NCBI RefSeq assembly: GCF_964340395.1
Contig: NC_135557.1
Coordinates: 22,039,225 to 22,103,224 of the forward strand
Source of the DNA: Glandiceps talaboti
Lineage: Eukaryota; Hemichordata; Enteropneusta; Spengelidae
Reading direction: 5' to 3'
DNA: 64,000 nucleotides
Both the position numbers and the translations under genes were made by a program. Below the pieces are notes generated by a model. That model was not told the DNA's origin and did not search any database. It worked only from the letters and a program-made list of their open reading frames with translations. Of the stretch, positions 43,824-58,100 are shown piece after piece (the stretch's first letter is position 1; every line of letters starts with the position of its first letter).

Positions 43824-46629
43824 TGTTTCATTTTGATATCAGCATGCCAAATAGTTTCATTGTGATGTTGACATGCCAAATAGTTTCATTGTGATATCAG
43901 CATTTCAAATAGTTTCATTGTGATATCAGCATGCCAAATAGTTCCATTGTGATATCAGTATTTCAAATAGTTTCATTGTGATATCAGCATGCCAAATAGT
44001 TTCATTGTGATATCAGCGTTTCAAATTGTTTCATTTTGATATCAGCATTTCAAATAGATTCATTGTGATATCAGCATGCCAAATAGTTTCATTGTGATAT
44101 CAGCATTTCAAATAGTTTCATTGTGATATCAGCATTTCAAATAGTTTCATTGTGATATCAGCATGCCAAATAGTTTCATTGTGATATCAGCATTTCAAAT
44201 AGTTTCATTTTGATATCAGCATTTCAAATAGATTCATTGTGATATCAGCATGCCAAATAGTTTCATTGTGATATCAGCATTTCAAATAGTTTCATTGTGA
44301 TATCAGCATGCCAAATAGTTTCATTGTGATATCAGCATTTCAAATAGTTTCATTTTGATATCAGCATTTCAAATAGATTCATTGTGATATCAGCATGCCA
44401 AATAGTTTCATTGTGATATCAGCATTTCAAATAGTTTCATTGTGATATCAGCATTTCAAATAGTTTCATTGTGATATCAGCATGCCAAATAGTTTCATTG
44501 TGATATCAGCATTTCAAATAGTTTCATTTTGATATCAGCATTTCAAATAGATTCATTGTGATATCAGCATGCCAAATAGTTTCATTGTGATATCAGCATT
44601 TCAAATAGTTTCATTTTGATATCAGCATTTCAAATAGTTTCATTGTGAGATCAGCATGCCAAATAGTTTTATTGTGATATCAGCATTTCAAATAGTTTCA
44701 TTGTGATATCAGCATTTCAAATAGTTTTATTGTGATATCAGCATGCCAAATAGTTTCATTGTGATATTGACATGCCAAATAGTTCCATTGAGATATCTGA
44801 GCATGCCAAATAGTTTCATTGTGATATCAGCATGCCAAATTGTTTCATTTTGATATCAGCATTTCAAATAGATTCATTTTGATATCAGCATGCCAAATAG
44901 TTTCATTGTGATATCAGCATGCCAAATAGTTTCATTGTGATATCAGCATTTCAAATAGTTTCATTGTGATATCAGCATGCCAAATAGTTTCATTGTGATA
45001 TCAGCATTTCAAATAGTTTCATTTTGATATCAGCATTTCAAATAGTTTCATTGTGATATCAGCATGCCAAATAGTTTCATTGTGATATCAGCATTTCAAA
45101 TAGTTTCATTTTGATATCAGCATTTCAAATAGTTTCATTGTGAGATCAGCATGCCAAATAGTTTTATTGTGATATCAGCATTTCAAATAGTTTCATTGTG
45201 ATATCAGCATTTCAAATAGTTTTATTATGATATCAGCATGCCAAATAGTTTCATTGTGATATTGACATGCCAAATAGTTCCATTGAGATATCTGAGCATG
45301 CCAAATAGTTTCATTGTGATATCAGCATGCCAAATAGTTTCATTGAGATATCAGCATGCCAAATAGTTTCATTGTGATATCTGAGCATGCCAAGTAGTTT
45401 CATTGTGATATCAGCATTTCAAATAGTTTCATTGTGATATTGACATGCCAAATAGTTTCATTGTGATATTGACATGCCAAATAGTTTCATTGTGATATCA
45501 GCATGCCAAATAGTTTCATTTTGATATCAGCATTTCAAATAGATTCATTGTGATATCAGCATGCCAAATAGTTTCATTGTGATATCAGCATTTCAAATAG
45601 TTTCATTGTGATATCAGCATTTCAAATAGTTTCATTGTGATATCAGCATGCCAAATAGTTTCATTGTGATGTCAGCATTTCAAATAGTTTCATTTTGATA
45701 TCAGCATTTCAAATAGATTCATTGTGATATCAGCATGCCAAATAGTTTCATTGTGATATCAGCATTTCAAATAGTTTCATTGTGATATCAGTATTTCAAA
45801 TAGTTTCATTGTGATATCAGCATGCCAAATAGTTTCATTGTGATATCAGCATTTCAAATAGTTTCATTTTGATATCAGCATTTCAAATAGATTCATTGTG
45901 ATATCAGCATGCCAAATAGTTTCATTGTGATATCAGCATTTCAAATAGTTTCATTGTGATATCAGCATTTCAAATAGTTTCATTGTGATATCAGCATTTC
46001 AAATAGTTTTATTGTGATATCAGCATGCCAAATAGTTTCATTGTGATATTGACATGCCAAATAGTTCCATTGAGATATCTGAGCATGCCAAATAGTTTCA
46101 TTGTGATATCAGCATGCCAAATTGTTTCATTTTGATATCAGCATGCCAAATAGTTTCATTGTGATATCAGCATGCCAAATAGTTTCATTGTGATATCAGC
46201 ATTTCAAATAGTTTCATTTTGATATCAGCATTTCAAATAGTTTCATTGTGAGATCAGCATGCCAAATAGTTTTATTGTGATATCAGCATTTCAAATAGTT
46301 TCATTGTGATATCAGCATTTCAAATAGTTTTATTATGATATCAGCATGCCAAATAGTTTCATTGTGATATTGACATGCCAAATAGTTCCATTGAGATATC
46401 TGAGCATGCCAAATAGTTTCATTGTGATATCAGCATGCCAAATAGTTTCATTGAGATATCAGCATGCCAAATAGTTTCATTGTGATATCTGAGCATGCCA
46501 AGTAGTTTCATTGTGATATCAGCATTTCAAATAGTTTCATTGTGATATTGACATGCCAAATAGTTTCATTGTGATATTGACATGCCAAATAGTTTCATTG
46601 TGATATCAGCATGCCAAATAGTTTCATTT
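43824..46629. repeat. 29-bp minisatellite, about 97 copies, with higher-order structure
   Basis: Two alternating unit types, TTTCATTGTGATATCAGCAT followed by either GCCAAATAG or TTCAAATAG. Higher-order blocks are visible: a GAGATCAGCATGCC unit followed by TTTTATTGTGATATC, then GATATTGACATGCC and GAGATATCTGAGCATGCC, occurs near 44.64, 45.14 and 46.25 kb. The last unit abuts the 46.6-kb transposon end. Confidence 0.97.
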
Positions 46630-46677
46630 TTAGCACAACTGAACTGAGGTTCAGTAGTGCTATAGGAATCGCCCGGC

Positions 46678-46784
<107 letters not shown>

Positions 46785-47329
46785 CAACTTAAAGTCAAAA
46801 ACTGCTGAACTGATTCCCATGATATTTGGTGGGTATGTTACCTCGGGTGTCTAGTTGGGAAATTGTTCAAATCAAAATGATCTTACCACCGGTGTGTGAT
46901 TTGGGTCAAAAAATGTGATTTTTGGTCAAAAAACTTAAACTCAAAAACTACTGGGCAAATTGGGCTGAAATTTGGGTGAAACATTCTTCAGGGTGTTTTT
47001 ACTAAGCGTTGTTCATGATATGATGGTCCCATCAGTAATATGCAAATTAGGGCTAAAAATGTGTCTTTTTGGTCAAAAATCTATCATTCCAAAACTACTG
47101 AGCAGATTGGGCTGAAATTTAATGGGAATGCAACTAGGGATGTATGGAGGAAGACATATTAAGCATGTAATGATTCCATGAGTGATATGCAAATTAGGTG
47201 TAAAAATGTTCATTTTTGGTCAAAAACTTATATCTCAAAAACTACTTGGTCAATGAGTTTGAAAATTGGTGAGATGTTTCTGAAAGTGTTATTCTGCAGA
47301 TTTTCTTCAAAATATTTTGACAAAATTGG

Positions 47330-48190
47330 CCCTAGCGACCATGACCACGCCCTTAGCAACAACCAAATGGCAGTATATTTTGGTTAAATAACATCTTCTG
47401 GTAGGCAAGTGGGTAAACATTTAAAAATGTATGCAAATATCCCTAGAAACCATGACCACGCCCATAGTAACAGCCAAACGGTCGTGTATTTCACAAAGAT
47501 AACAACAGGGACTAATAGACAATTGAATAAACATTTTTAAAATATATGCAAAAATGCCTAGCAACAAGACCACGCCCATAGCAACAGCCAAATAATCACA
47601 TATATTGCGAAGATATCGGGGATTGATAGACAATTGAATAAACATTTAAAAAAATTATGTAAATTTGCCTAGCAACATGACCACGCCCAAAGCAACAACC
47701 AAATAATCACGTATATCGCAAAGATAACAAACAGGAATTGGAAGACAAATGAATAAACATTCAAAAATGTATGCAAATGTGCCTAGCAACAAGACCACGC
47801 CCATAGCAACAGCCAAATGATCGCATATATTGCGAAGATAACAACGGGGATCAATAGATTGTTGAATAAATATTCAAAAAATGTATGCAAATTTGCCTAG
47901 CAACAAGACCACGCCCATAGCAACAGCCAAATGATCACGTACATTGCAAAGATAATATCAGGAATTCATACACAGGTGAACAAAAACGTTCAAAAATATA
48001 TGCAACTATATCTAGCAACATGATCACGCCCATAGCAACAGCCAAATGATCGTGTATATTGCAAAGATAGCAACATGGGTGGATAGGCAACTGGATTCAG
48101 CAAATGAACACCTATTGTTGGCATGGACTAGCATATGATAAACATTTATAAAAACTGTACAGTTGTGCTACAACGCCATTGGCGGTATTT
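47330..48190. repeat. Subterminal repeat of about 110 bp, 7 copies
   Basis: The unit carries CCTAGCAACAAGACCACGCC, CATAGCAACAGCCAAATGAT, TATTGC(A/G)AAGATAACAAC and ATAAACATT...TATGCAAAT. Cores fall near 47331, 47433, 47558, 47668, 47783, 47898 and 48012. The last copy with its tail (ACAGTTGTGCTACAA) matches the interior of the transposon at 7.8-8.2 kb. Confidence 0.85.
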
Positions 48191-48197
48191 TTATTAA

Positions 48198-51100
48198 CCT
48201 CCATAACAATGAAATCTGTCACAGTGTCCCCTTAGTTGTTTTGTGGTTCCCCTCCATAATAATTAAGTTTAAGTTTACCCATAATTCCAATGGGTTCCCC
48301 TCCACAACAATGAAATATGTCAGAGTTTACTCTTAGTTTCTTTGGGTTCCCTTCCATAACAATGAAAACTAGGATATACCCTCAATTCCACAAGGTTTCC
48401 CTCCATAACAATGAAAACTGGGATATACCCTCCATTCCACAAGGTTTCCTTCCATAACAATGAAAACTAGGATATACCCTCAATTCCACAAGGTTTCCCT
48501 CTATAACAGTGAAAACTAGGATATACCCTCAATTCCACAAGGTTTCCCTCTATAACAATGAAAGCTTGGATATACCCTCAATTCCACAAGGTTTCCCTCT
48601 ATAACAATGAAAACTAAGATATACCCTCAATTCCACAAGGTTTCCCTCTATAACAATGAAAACTAGGATATACCCTCAATTCCACAAGGTTTCCCTCCAT
48701 AACAATGAAAACTAGGATATACCCTCAATTCCACAAGGTTTCCTTCTATAACAATGAAAACTAGGATATACCCTCAATTCCACAAGGTTTCCCTTCCATA
48801 ACAATGAAAACTAGGATATACCCTCAATTCCACAAGGTTTCCCTTCCATAACAATGAAAACTAGGATATACCCTCAATTCCACAAGGTTTCCCTCCATAA
48901 CAATGAAAACTAGGATATACCCTCAATTCTACAAGGTTTCCCTCCATAACAATGAAAACAAGGATATACCCTCAATTCCACAAGGTTTCCCTTCCATAAC
49001 AATGAAAACTAGGATATACCCTCAATTCCACAAGGTTTCCTTCCATAACAATGAAAACTAGGATATACCCTCAATTCCACAAGGTTTCCTTCCATAACAA
49101 TGAAAACTAGGATATACCCTCCATTCCACAAGGTTTCCTTCCATAACAATGAAAACTAGGATATACCCTCAATTCCACAAGGTTTCCTTCCATAACAATG
49201 AAAACTAGGATATACCCTCAATTCCACAAGGTTTCCCTCTATAACAATGAAAACTAGGATATACCCTCAATTCCACAAGGTTTCCCTCTATAACAATGAA
49301 AGCTTGGATATACCCTCAATTCCACAAGGTTTCCCTCTATAACAATGAAAACTAGGATATACCCTCCATTCCACAAGGTTTCCTTCCATAACAATGAAAA
49401 CTAGGATATACCCTCAATTCCACAAGGTTTCCCTTCTATAACAATGAAAACTAGGATATACCCTCAATTCCACAAGGTTTCCTTCTATAACAATGAAAAC
49501 TAGGATATACCCTCAATTCCACAAGGTTTCCCTTCCATAACAATGAAAACTAGGATATACCCTCAATTCCACAAGGTTTCTCTCTATAACAATGAAAACT
49601 AGGATATACCCTCAATTCCACAAGGTTTCCCTCTATAACAATGAAAACTAGGATATACCCTCAATTCCACAAGGTTTCCCTCTATAACAATGAAAACTAG
49701 GATATACCCTCAATTCCACAAGGTTTCCCTCTATAACAATGAAAACTAGGATATACCCTCATTTCCACAAGGTTTCCCTCTATAACAATGAAAACTACGA
49801 TATACCCTCAATTCCACAAGGTTTCCCTTCCATAACAATGAAAACTAGGATATACCCTCAATTCCACAAGGTTTCCCTTCCATAACAATGAAAACTAGGA
49901 TATACCCTCAATTCCACAAGGTTTCTCTCTATAACAATGAAAACTACGATATACCCTCAATTCCACAAGGTTTCCTTCCATAACAATGAAAACTAGGATA
50001 TACCCTCAATTCCACAAGGTTTCCTTCCATAACAATGAAAACTAGGATATACCCTCAATTCCACAAGGTTTCCTTCCATAACAATGAAAACTAGGATATA
50101 CCCTCAATTCAACAAGGTTTCCTTTCATAACAATGAAAACAAGGATATACCCTCAATTCCACAAGGTTTACCTCTATAACAATGAAAACTAGGATATACC
50201 CTCAATTCCACAAGGTTTCCCTCCATAACAATGAAAACTAGGATATACCCTCAATTCCACAAGGTTTCCCTCCATAACAATGAAAACTAGGATATACCCT
50301 CAATTCCACAAGGTTTACCTCTATAACAATGAAAACTAGGATATACCCTCAATTCCACAAGGTTTACCTCTATAACAATGAAAACTAGGATATACCCTCA
50401 ATTCCACAAGGTTTCCCTCTATAACAATGAAAACTAGGATATACCCTCAATTCCACAAGGTTTCCCTCTATAACAATGAAAACTAGGATATACCCTCAAT
50501 TCCACAAGGTTTCCCTCTATAACAATGAAAACTAGGATATACCCTCAATTCCACAAGGTTTCCCTCTATAACAATGAAAACTAGGATATACCCTCAATTC
50601 CACAAGGTTTCCCTCTATAACAATGAAAACTAGGATATACCCTCAATTCCACAAGGTTTCCCTCTATAACAATGAAAACTAGGATATACCCTCAATTCCA
50701 CAAGGTTTACCTCTATAACAATGAAAACTAGGATATACCCTCAATTCCACAAGGTTTCCCTCTATAACAATGAAAACTAGGATATACCCTCAATTCCACA
50801 AGGTTTCCCTCTATAACAATGAAAACTAGGATATACCCTCAATTCCACAAGGTTTCCCTCTATAACAATGAAAACTAGGATATACCCTCAATTCCACAAG
50901 GTTTACCTCTATAACAATGAAAACTAGGATATACCCTCAATTCCACAAGGTTTCCCTCCATAACAATGAAAACTAGGATATACCCTCAATTCCACAAGGT
51001 TTACCTCTATAACAATGAAAACTAGGATATACCCTCAATTCCACAAGGTTTCCTTCCATAACAATGAAAACTAGGATATACCCTCAATTCCACAAGGTTT

Positions 51101-52970
51101 CCTTCCATAACAATGAAAACTAGGATATACCCTCAATTCCACAAGGTTTCCTTCTATAACAATGAAAACTAGGATATACCCTCAATTCCACAAGGTTTCC
51201 CTCCATAACAATGAAAACTAGGATATACCCTCAATTCCACAAGGTTTACCTCTATAACAATGAAAACTAGGATATACCCTCAATTCCACAAGGTTTCCTT
51301 CCATAACAATGAAAACTAGGATATACCCTCAATTCCACAAGGTTTCCTTCCATAACAATGAAAACTAGGATATACCCTCAATTCCACAAGGTTTCCCTCT
51401 ATAACAATGAAAACTAGGATATACCCTCAATTCCACAAGGTTTCCCTCCATAACAATGAAAACTAGGATATACCCTCAATTCCACAAGGTTTACCTCTAT
51501 AACAATGAAAACTAGGATATACCCTCAATTCCACAAGGTTTCCCTCTATAACAATGAAAACTAGGATATACCCTCAATTCCACAAGGTTTCCCTCTATAA
51601 CAATGAAAACTAGGATATACCCTCAATTCCACAAGGTTTCCCTCTATAACAATGAAAACTAGGATATACCCTCAATTCCACAAGGTTTACCTCTATAACA
51701 ATGAAAACTAGGATATACCCTCAATTCCACAAGGTTTCCCTCTATAACAATGAAAACTAGGATATACCCTCAATTCCACAAGGTTTCCCTCTATAACAAT
51801 GAAAACTAGGATATACCCTCAATTCCACAAGGTTTCCCTCTATAACAATGAAAGCTTGGATATACCCTCAATTCCACAAGGTTTCCCTCTATAACAATGA
51901 AAGCTTGGATATACCCTCAATTCCACAAGGTTTCCCTCTATAACAATGAAAGCTTGGATATACCCTCAATTCCACAAGGTTTCCCTCTATAACAATGAAA
52001 GCTTGGATATACCCTCAATTCCACAAGGTTTCCCTCTATAACAATGAAAACTAGGATATACCCTCAATTCCACAAGGTTTCCCTCTATAACAATGAAAGC
52101 TTGGATATACCCTCAATTCCACAAGGTTTCCCTCTATAACAATGAAAGCTTGGATATACCCTCAATTCCACAAGGTTTCCCTCTATAACAATGAAAGCTT
52201 GGATATACCCTCAATTCCACAAGGTTTCCCTCTATAACAATGAAAGCTTGGATATACCCTCAATTCCACAAGGTTTCCCTCTATAACAATGAAAGCTTGG
52301 ATATACCCTCAATTCCACAAGGTTTCCCTCTATAACAATGAAAACTAGGATATACCCTCAATTCCACAAGGTTTCCCTCTATAACAATGAAAACTAGGAT
52401 ATACCCTCAATTCCACAAGGTTTACCTCTATAACAATGAAAACTAGGATATACCCTCAATTCCACAAGGTTTCCTTCCATAACAATGAAAACTAGGATAT
52501 ACCCTCAATTCCACAAGGTTTACCTCTATAACAATGAAAACTAGGATATACCCTCAATTCCACAAGGTTTACCTCTATAACAATGAAAACTAGGATATAC
52601 CCTCAATTCCACAAGGTTTCCCTCCATAACAATGAAAACTAGGATATACCCTCAATTCCACAAGGTTTACCTCTATAACAATGAAAACTAGGATATACCC
52701 TCAATTCCACAAGGTTTCCCTCCATAACAATGAAAACTAGGATATACCCTCAATTCCACAAGGTTTCCCTCCATAACAATGAAAACTAGGATATACCCTC
52801 AATTCCACAAGGTTTCCCTCTATAACAATGAAAACTAGGATATACCCTCAATTCCACAAGGTTTACCTCTATAACAATGAAAACTAGGATATACCCTCAA
52901 TTCCACAAGGTTTCCTTCCATAACAATGAAAACTTTTAGAATTTACCCAGGGTCCCCTCCATGAAATCTG
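48198..52970. repeat. 49-bp minisatellite, about 97 copies
   Basis: The unit contains AACTAGGATATACCCTCAAT, TCCACAAGGTTTCCCTCTAT and AACAATGAA. Variants are CCATAAC/CTATAAC, TTACCTC/TTCCCTC/TTCCTTC and AGCTTGG for AACTAGG; the AGCTTGG form clusters at about 51.85-52.31 kb. Units at both edges are much more diverged (GAAATCTGTCACAGTG, GAAATCTGCCAAGAGTG), as expected if homogenisation is strongest in the middle. Confidence 0.97.
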
Positions 52971-53929
52971 CCAAGAGTGCACAAGTAGTTTCATTTGGTT
53001 CAACGCTTTATAACATTGATGTCAGTAGAGTGGTAACAATATGAGAGAATGTGTAAATTGAGAGTCAGACAATTATTCCTAGCATTTTATCATGTCAAAT
53101 CCACTGATAATAACAATAGGGTTATAAATAGAAAAAATAATAAAATAGTAAAGAACAGTAAATATGTACACACAAAAGAAGTTATTTATAAACTGACTGA
53201 AAATAATTTTAGCCTTAGTAACAGCAATAACAACCAATAAATAAATATCACCACACACCTAGTCATAACACCTCCACAAAATCCCACCAAATTTCAGCCC
53301 CATTCACCAAGTAGTTTTAGAGATAAAAGTTTTTTACCGCAACAAATGCACATTATTAGACCTGATTTGCATATCAATGATGGATCACTGTGTCGTGAAT
53401 GCACATTAATCTACATGTATGCATCCATATTAAATTACCTCCAAATCTGCTCCGTGGTTTTGAAATTTAATATATTTGACCAAAAAAGAGACATTGTAGG
53501 CCTATTTGCATATCACTGAGAGATCATCATGTCATTAACATTACTTAACTCACCCTAAGAACTTTCCCACCAAATTTTAGACCAAATTAATCTGCCAAGT
53601 AGTTTTGGAGTTTAAGTTTGTTGACCAAAATTCAAACATTTTTATGCAAACCACATCATTTGGTTTTGAATAATTTCCCAACTAGACACCAACAACAATA
53701 CCAAGGCAATTGGTCTGGCAGTTTTGGAGTGTAATTCGTATACACACACATACACACACACACACACACATACACAGACACAGACAGACAGATGAATATA
53801 CAAACACTGTCACAATGCACCATGTCTATAGCACTACCGAATCTTATCAGGTCAGTTGAGCTAAAAACAAAATTTCAGACATTGCTTGACCTGCATTTGG
53901 CCTGACCTGATCAGACCTGGCCTGCACCT

Positions 53930-55085
53930 AGCGTATATTTTATGCTGACCTGATCAGAACTTGCTTTTACCCAGCCTATGTTTTGTACTGACCTATTCAG
54001 ATCTGGCCTGTAGCCCATGTTTTGTACTGACCGGATCAGAACTGGCCTGTAACTAGCCTATGTTTTGTACTAACCTGATCAGATCTGGCCTGCACCTAGC
54101 CTATGTTTTGTACTAACCTGATCAGATCTGGCCTGCACATAGCCTATGTTTTGTACTGACCTAATCAGATTTGGCCTGTAACTATACACATAACTTAATA
54201 GTATGTTTTCTACTAACCTGATCACACCTGGCCTGTAACTAGCCTATGTTTTATGCTGACCTGATCAGAACTGGTTTGTAACTAAACTATGTTTTGTACT
54301 GACCTGATAATACCTGGCCTGTAACTAGCCTATGTTTTGTACTGACCTCATCAGAACTGGCCTGTAACTAGCCTATGTTTTGTACTGACCTGATCAGACC
54401 TGGCCTGTAACTAGCCTATGTTTTATGCTGACCTGATCAGATCTGGCCTGTAACTAGCCTATGTTTTGTACTGACCTGATCAGAACTGGCCTGTAACTAG
54501 CCTATGTTTTGTACTGACCTGATCAGAGCTGGCCTGTAACTAGCCTATGTTTTGTACTGACCTGACCAGATCTGGCCTGTAACTAGCCTATGTTTTGTAC
54601 TGACCTGATCAGATCTGGCCTGTAACTAGCCTATGTTTTGTATTTACCTGATCAGATCTGGCCTGTAACTAGCCTATGTTTTGTACTGACCTGATCAGAT
54701 CTGGCCTGTAACTAGTCTATGTTTTGTACTGACCTGATCAGATCTGGCCTGTAACTAGCCTATGTTTTGTACTGACCTGATCAGATCTGGCCTGTAACTA
54801 GTCTATGTTTTGTACTGACCTGATCAGATCTGGCCTGTAACTAGCCTATGTTTTGTACTGACCTGATCAGATCTGGCCTGTAACTAGCCTATGTTTTGTA
54901 CTGACCTGACCAAATCTGGCCTGCACATACCCTATGTTTTGTACTGACCTTATCAGAACTGGCCTGCATCTAGCCCATGTTTTGTACTGACCTGATCAGA
55001 TCTGGCCTGTAACTAGCCTATGTTTTGTACTGACCTGATCAGATGTGGCCTGTAACTACATGTAGCCTATGTTTTGTACTGACAG
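53930..55085. repeat. 43-bp minisatellite, about 26 copies
   Basis: The unit contains CTAGCCTATGTTTTGTACTG and ACCTGATCAGATCTGGCCTG plus TAA. The palindrome TGATCA is kept in most copies. It ends about 35 bp from the poly(A) signal of the neighbouring gene. Confidence 0.96.
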
Positions 55086-55120
55086 ACTAAATAAAATGTT
55101 TGCAACTTGTTGTCATCTCG

Positions 55121-55126
55121 TTTATT
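55121..55126 (-). terminator. Poly(A) signal AATAAA for the GT4/TRADD-N gene
   Basis: On the minus strand AATAAA lies 41 bp after the TAG stop (55170-55168), giving a very short 3'UTR. This supports 55168 as the real end of the coding region, although AAG|GTTAGT at the stop could also be read as a donor. Confidence 0.6.
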
Positions 55127-55167
55127 GCTTTCATCTCACATAAAACGTGTTAAAAATATGCTTACCA

Positions 55168-58100
55168 CTAACCTTGAAGTTTCTTTATTTGCTTTATCTC
55201 AGCACGCAGTTCTGCAATCTCATTTTCTTGTGCAGAATTTTCTTTCTCAAGTTTTTCGATCTTTCCCTCCAGGTCCCTGACTCTCTCCTGAAGCTGATTG
55301 TTTTCTTTTGTTAAGGCTTCCACTGTAGTACCAGCTTTGGCCTCGTTTAGTGATAACTTCAGCCTTTCGATTTCTTCACCTAACTTGATAGTTTTGTCTG
55401 TGGCAGCTTTCTCTGTTTGTTCTTTCAAAGTGATCTCAGTTTTGAGAGCAGCTTTGAGAGATTGAGTTTCAGTCTTAAGTTCTTTTTTTGCCTCTTCTAA
55501 TAGAATCATGTTTACTTCAAGCTGATTGGCACGCTGTGTCAAACGATGGTTTTCATTGGTTAAGACCTTGACCTTGTCACTTTCAGGGTCATCATCTCCT
55601 GTATATTCAGCTTGTGTGGATGTCGGTATAGTTGGTTTATCTCCTATTAAGAAAAAAGGAAATATTTCATTTGGGTAAATATGAATGTTACAATATTATA
55701 ATTAATAAATGAATATATTAATGCTGTACTGTTGACACGTCAACAGACAGTGAACATGTTACATGGCACCATATTTGAGTTAGATTATGTTAGACAAGTG
55801 AGACCATATGTTTTGTTGGAATAGGTACAAATTACCTTGCTTTTCAACATTTATTTAGATTAAGTATCGTAGTCGTGTTTCTAATCTTGTTTTCATTGTT
55901 TTCTTTTCCAGTCACAAACTGGTTACAGTAAAGGTTGCAGTCATCACATGTTATAATCTATTAATCTTCCATTAATGCATACCGCAGGTCAACCATAAAA
56001 AGAAAGGTTATTTTCTTAGTATGTTATGGTCTGGATGCCAATGTTGTCTCTATTAAAACCACCTTTAATCAGAGTGACTCAATCATAACCAAAGGTTGTT
56101 CATGCAAATGAGGGAACCCAAGTGTATGTACACGATGTATAATAAAAGTAATGTCCTAAGCTGACAAATATAGCATATTTGAATATTATGTAACTAACTC
56201 CAATAACCACTATAAACCTGTTTTGGTAAGAATTCTGTGAATGGTTAACAAAAACATGATGTTAATGACTGTGTGGGTGCGCTGAATTCTAAATTTCATT
56301 TCATGTATCTCAGGACTCCATTGAGCTAGACTTAAAGAGTGGTCTGAAAGATGAGGGATAACACTAGACTAGGTATGTTAATGAATGATATAAGTTTGAC
56401 AAGACTCTAACAGTGAATGTTTGACCTATTAGGTCCATTATGTGTCAACTTTGCTCAATTTGGATATGCAAATTACCCATCAAAAGAATTGAATTCCTTT
56501 TCCAAAGACAGTAACTGTAATGAATACAATAACTAAATGTTTATACCTTCTTTCAACAACAACTCTCTCCTACACTCATCATAATCCTCAAGGTACATGG
56601 CTGTGTACAGAGACAAATAGATGGCACCAACATCTTTGAGAAGCTTAGGTGTCAAGATCGTCCTCTCCATCAGTTGATTCAGTTCTCCTGTTTCATAGTT
56701 CTTCCACAGACACTCCAAGGCACCTAGCGTCTCACAGTTCACAGAGTACAGGACACTGCCATCACCAGTACGTTCACCATTTAGTCCTTCATGTAGACCA
56801 CTCATTTGGTTGGCAGCCTCGTCGAATTTTGGGCTTTGTTCATAAAATGCAGCGTCAACGTCTTCCATTGCATTTTCACCATCTGGTATTGCACCAGCTA
56901 TACCCATGCGTATATTAACATGATCTGAAGAGAAAAATGTTAGGTTATCTAATTAAACATGTACATATGTGAAAGGATACACTATGTATGTCACATTAAC
57001 TATGAGTATTTGTACATAATAAATGTATTCTCTCTATATTTAAAAATAAAAAAGTATAATAATTCCACTATTCACAAAAACACATTCGAAGGCAGTAAAG
57101 GGGAGACACCTTAAACTAAACACACAAGAAAAACGAGTATTGGGTATCTAGTTTGGAGACATGAGATAAAGCAATGTGTACTAAATCCTGTGTTTTACCA
57201 AGAACAAACAAGAGTCGCAATACAAATCAATTCAATCCAGTTTAAAGCATGAATGGCTACTTAATTCAACTTACTTGGCGTTCGGTCATGTTTCCTACGT
57301 TTTCTTGGGGGACTGGCAGAGGCTCCTTCTTGTAGAAACGTTTCACCTGTGAAAAATAATTGTGGGTAAGTTGATGGTAGAACACTGAAGTAGTTATGTG
57401 ACATGGGTCAGTGTTCTAACAATAACGGAGTCTAGATAAAAGAGCGCCGTTACGAAACTTTGACAATAGCCAATGAAAATGATTGTTGATTTATATTTGG
57501 TGAGAATTGATTCGTTTCTATCAGTAAATGTAAGCAATTACCTGGCGGGTTGGTGATATTTGTATGGGTCCTAACCCTGTCAATGAATTCGTCATTGACT
57601 CTCCGCAAGGTTCCACTTGTGGTATTCTGCAGAGTATCTTTTAACGCTGTAGCTGTCTTGAATGTAACATTCCTCTCTTCAACTGCATTTATGATGTGTT
57701 GTTTTAGTGCGTTTGGCTTGTCTACCATATCAACCACGATGTTATGTTCAAAGTATCCTAGATACTCTTTGATAAAGTCATGATATGATGATCTCCTTGG
57801 AATAACGACTGGTATACCCATTGCCATGGCAGTCAGCATCAATTGATGGGCATTCATCGCGTATGGTGGTATGACGACAAGAGTTGAACATTTGATTTCA
57901 TCCTCTATCACATCATGTGATGGATTTGAAGAAGTCACTATGTTGAGATACGAGTAAGGTTTTAAACGTTTGCGAATGTCATTTTCCTTTCCCATTGGTG
58001 TACACAATATTTTCCACTTAGGAGTTGGGTTATTGAGTTCATTAAATACCTTGGCTACTCCATTCATAGCCCTTGCAATGATGGAGTGACTTTTCAGGTC

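Noticed and set aside
37232-46629. CRISPR-like appearance of regular repeats
   Set aside because: Units are directly contiguous with no unique spacers, and the DNA is animal; these are minisatellites.
53049-53240. 63-aa frame (MCKLRVRQLF...)
   Set aside because: Lies next to or within the right arm of the 7.2-kb element, is Asn-rich AT sequence, and has no family likeness or splice context.
55161-55168. Splice donor instead of stop at the end of the GT4 gene (AAG|GTTAGT)
   Set aside because: A poly(A) signal follows 41 bp downstream and then a minisatellite; a stop is simpler, although a donor cannot be fully excluded.
56649-56918. Plus-strand 89-aa frame
   Set aside because: Antisense shadow of exon 4 of the GT4/TRADD-N gene, whose minus-strand exons agree in phase.
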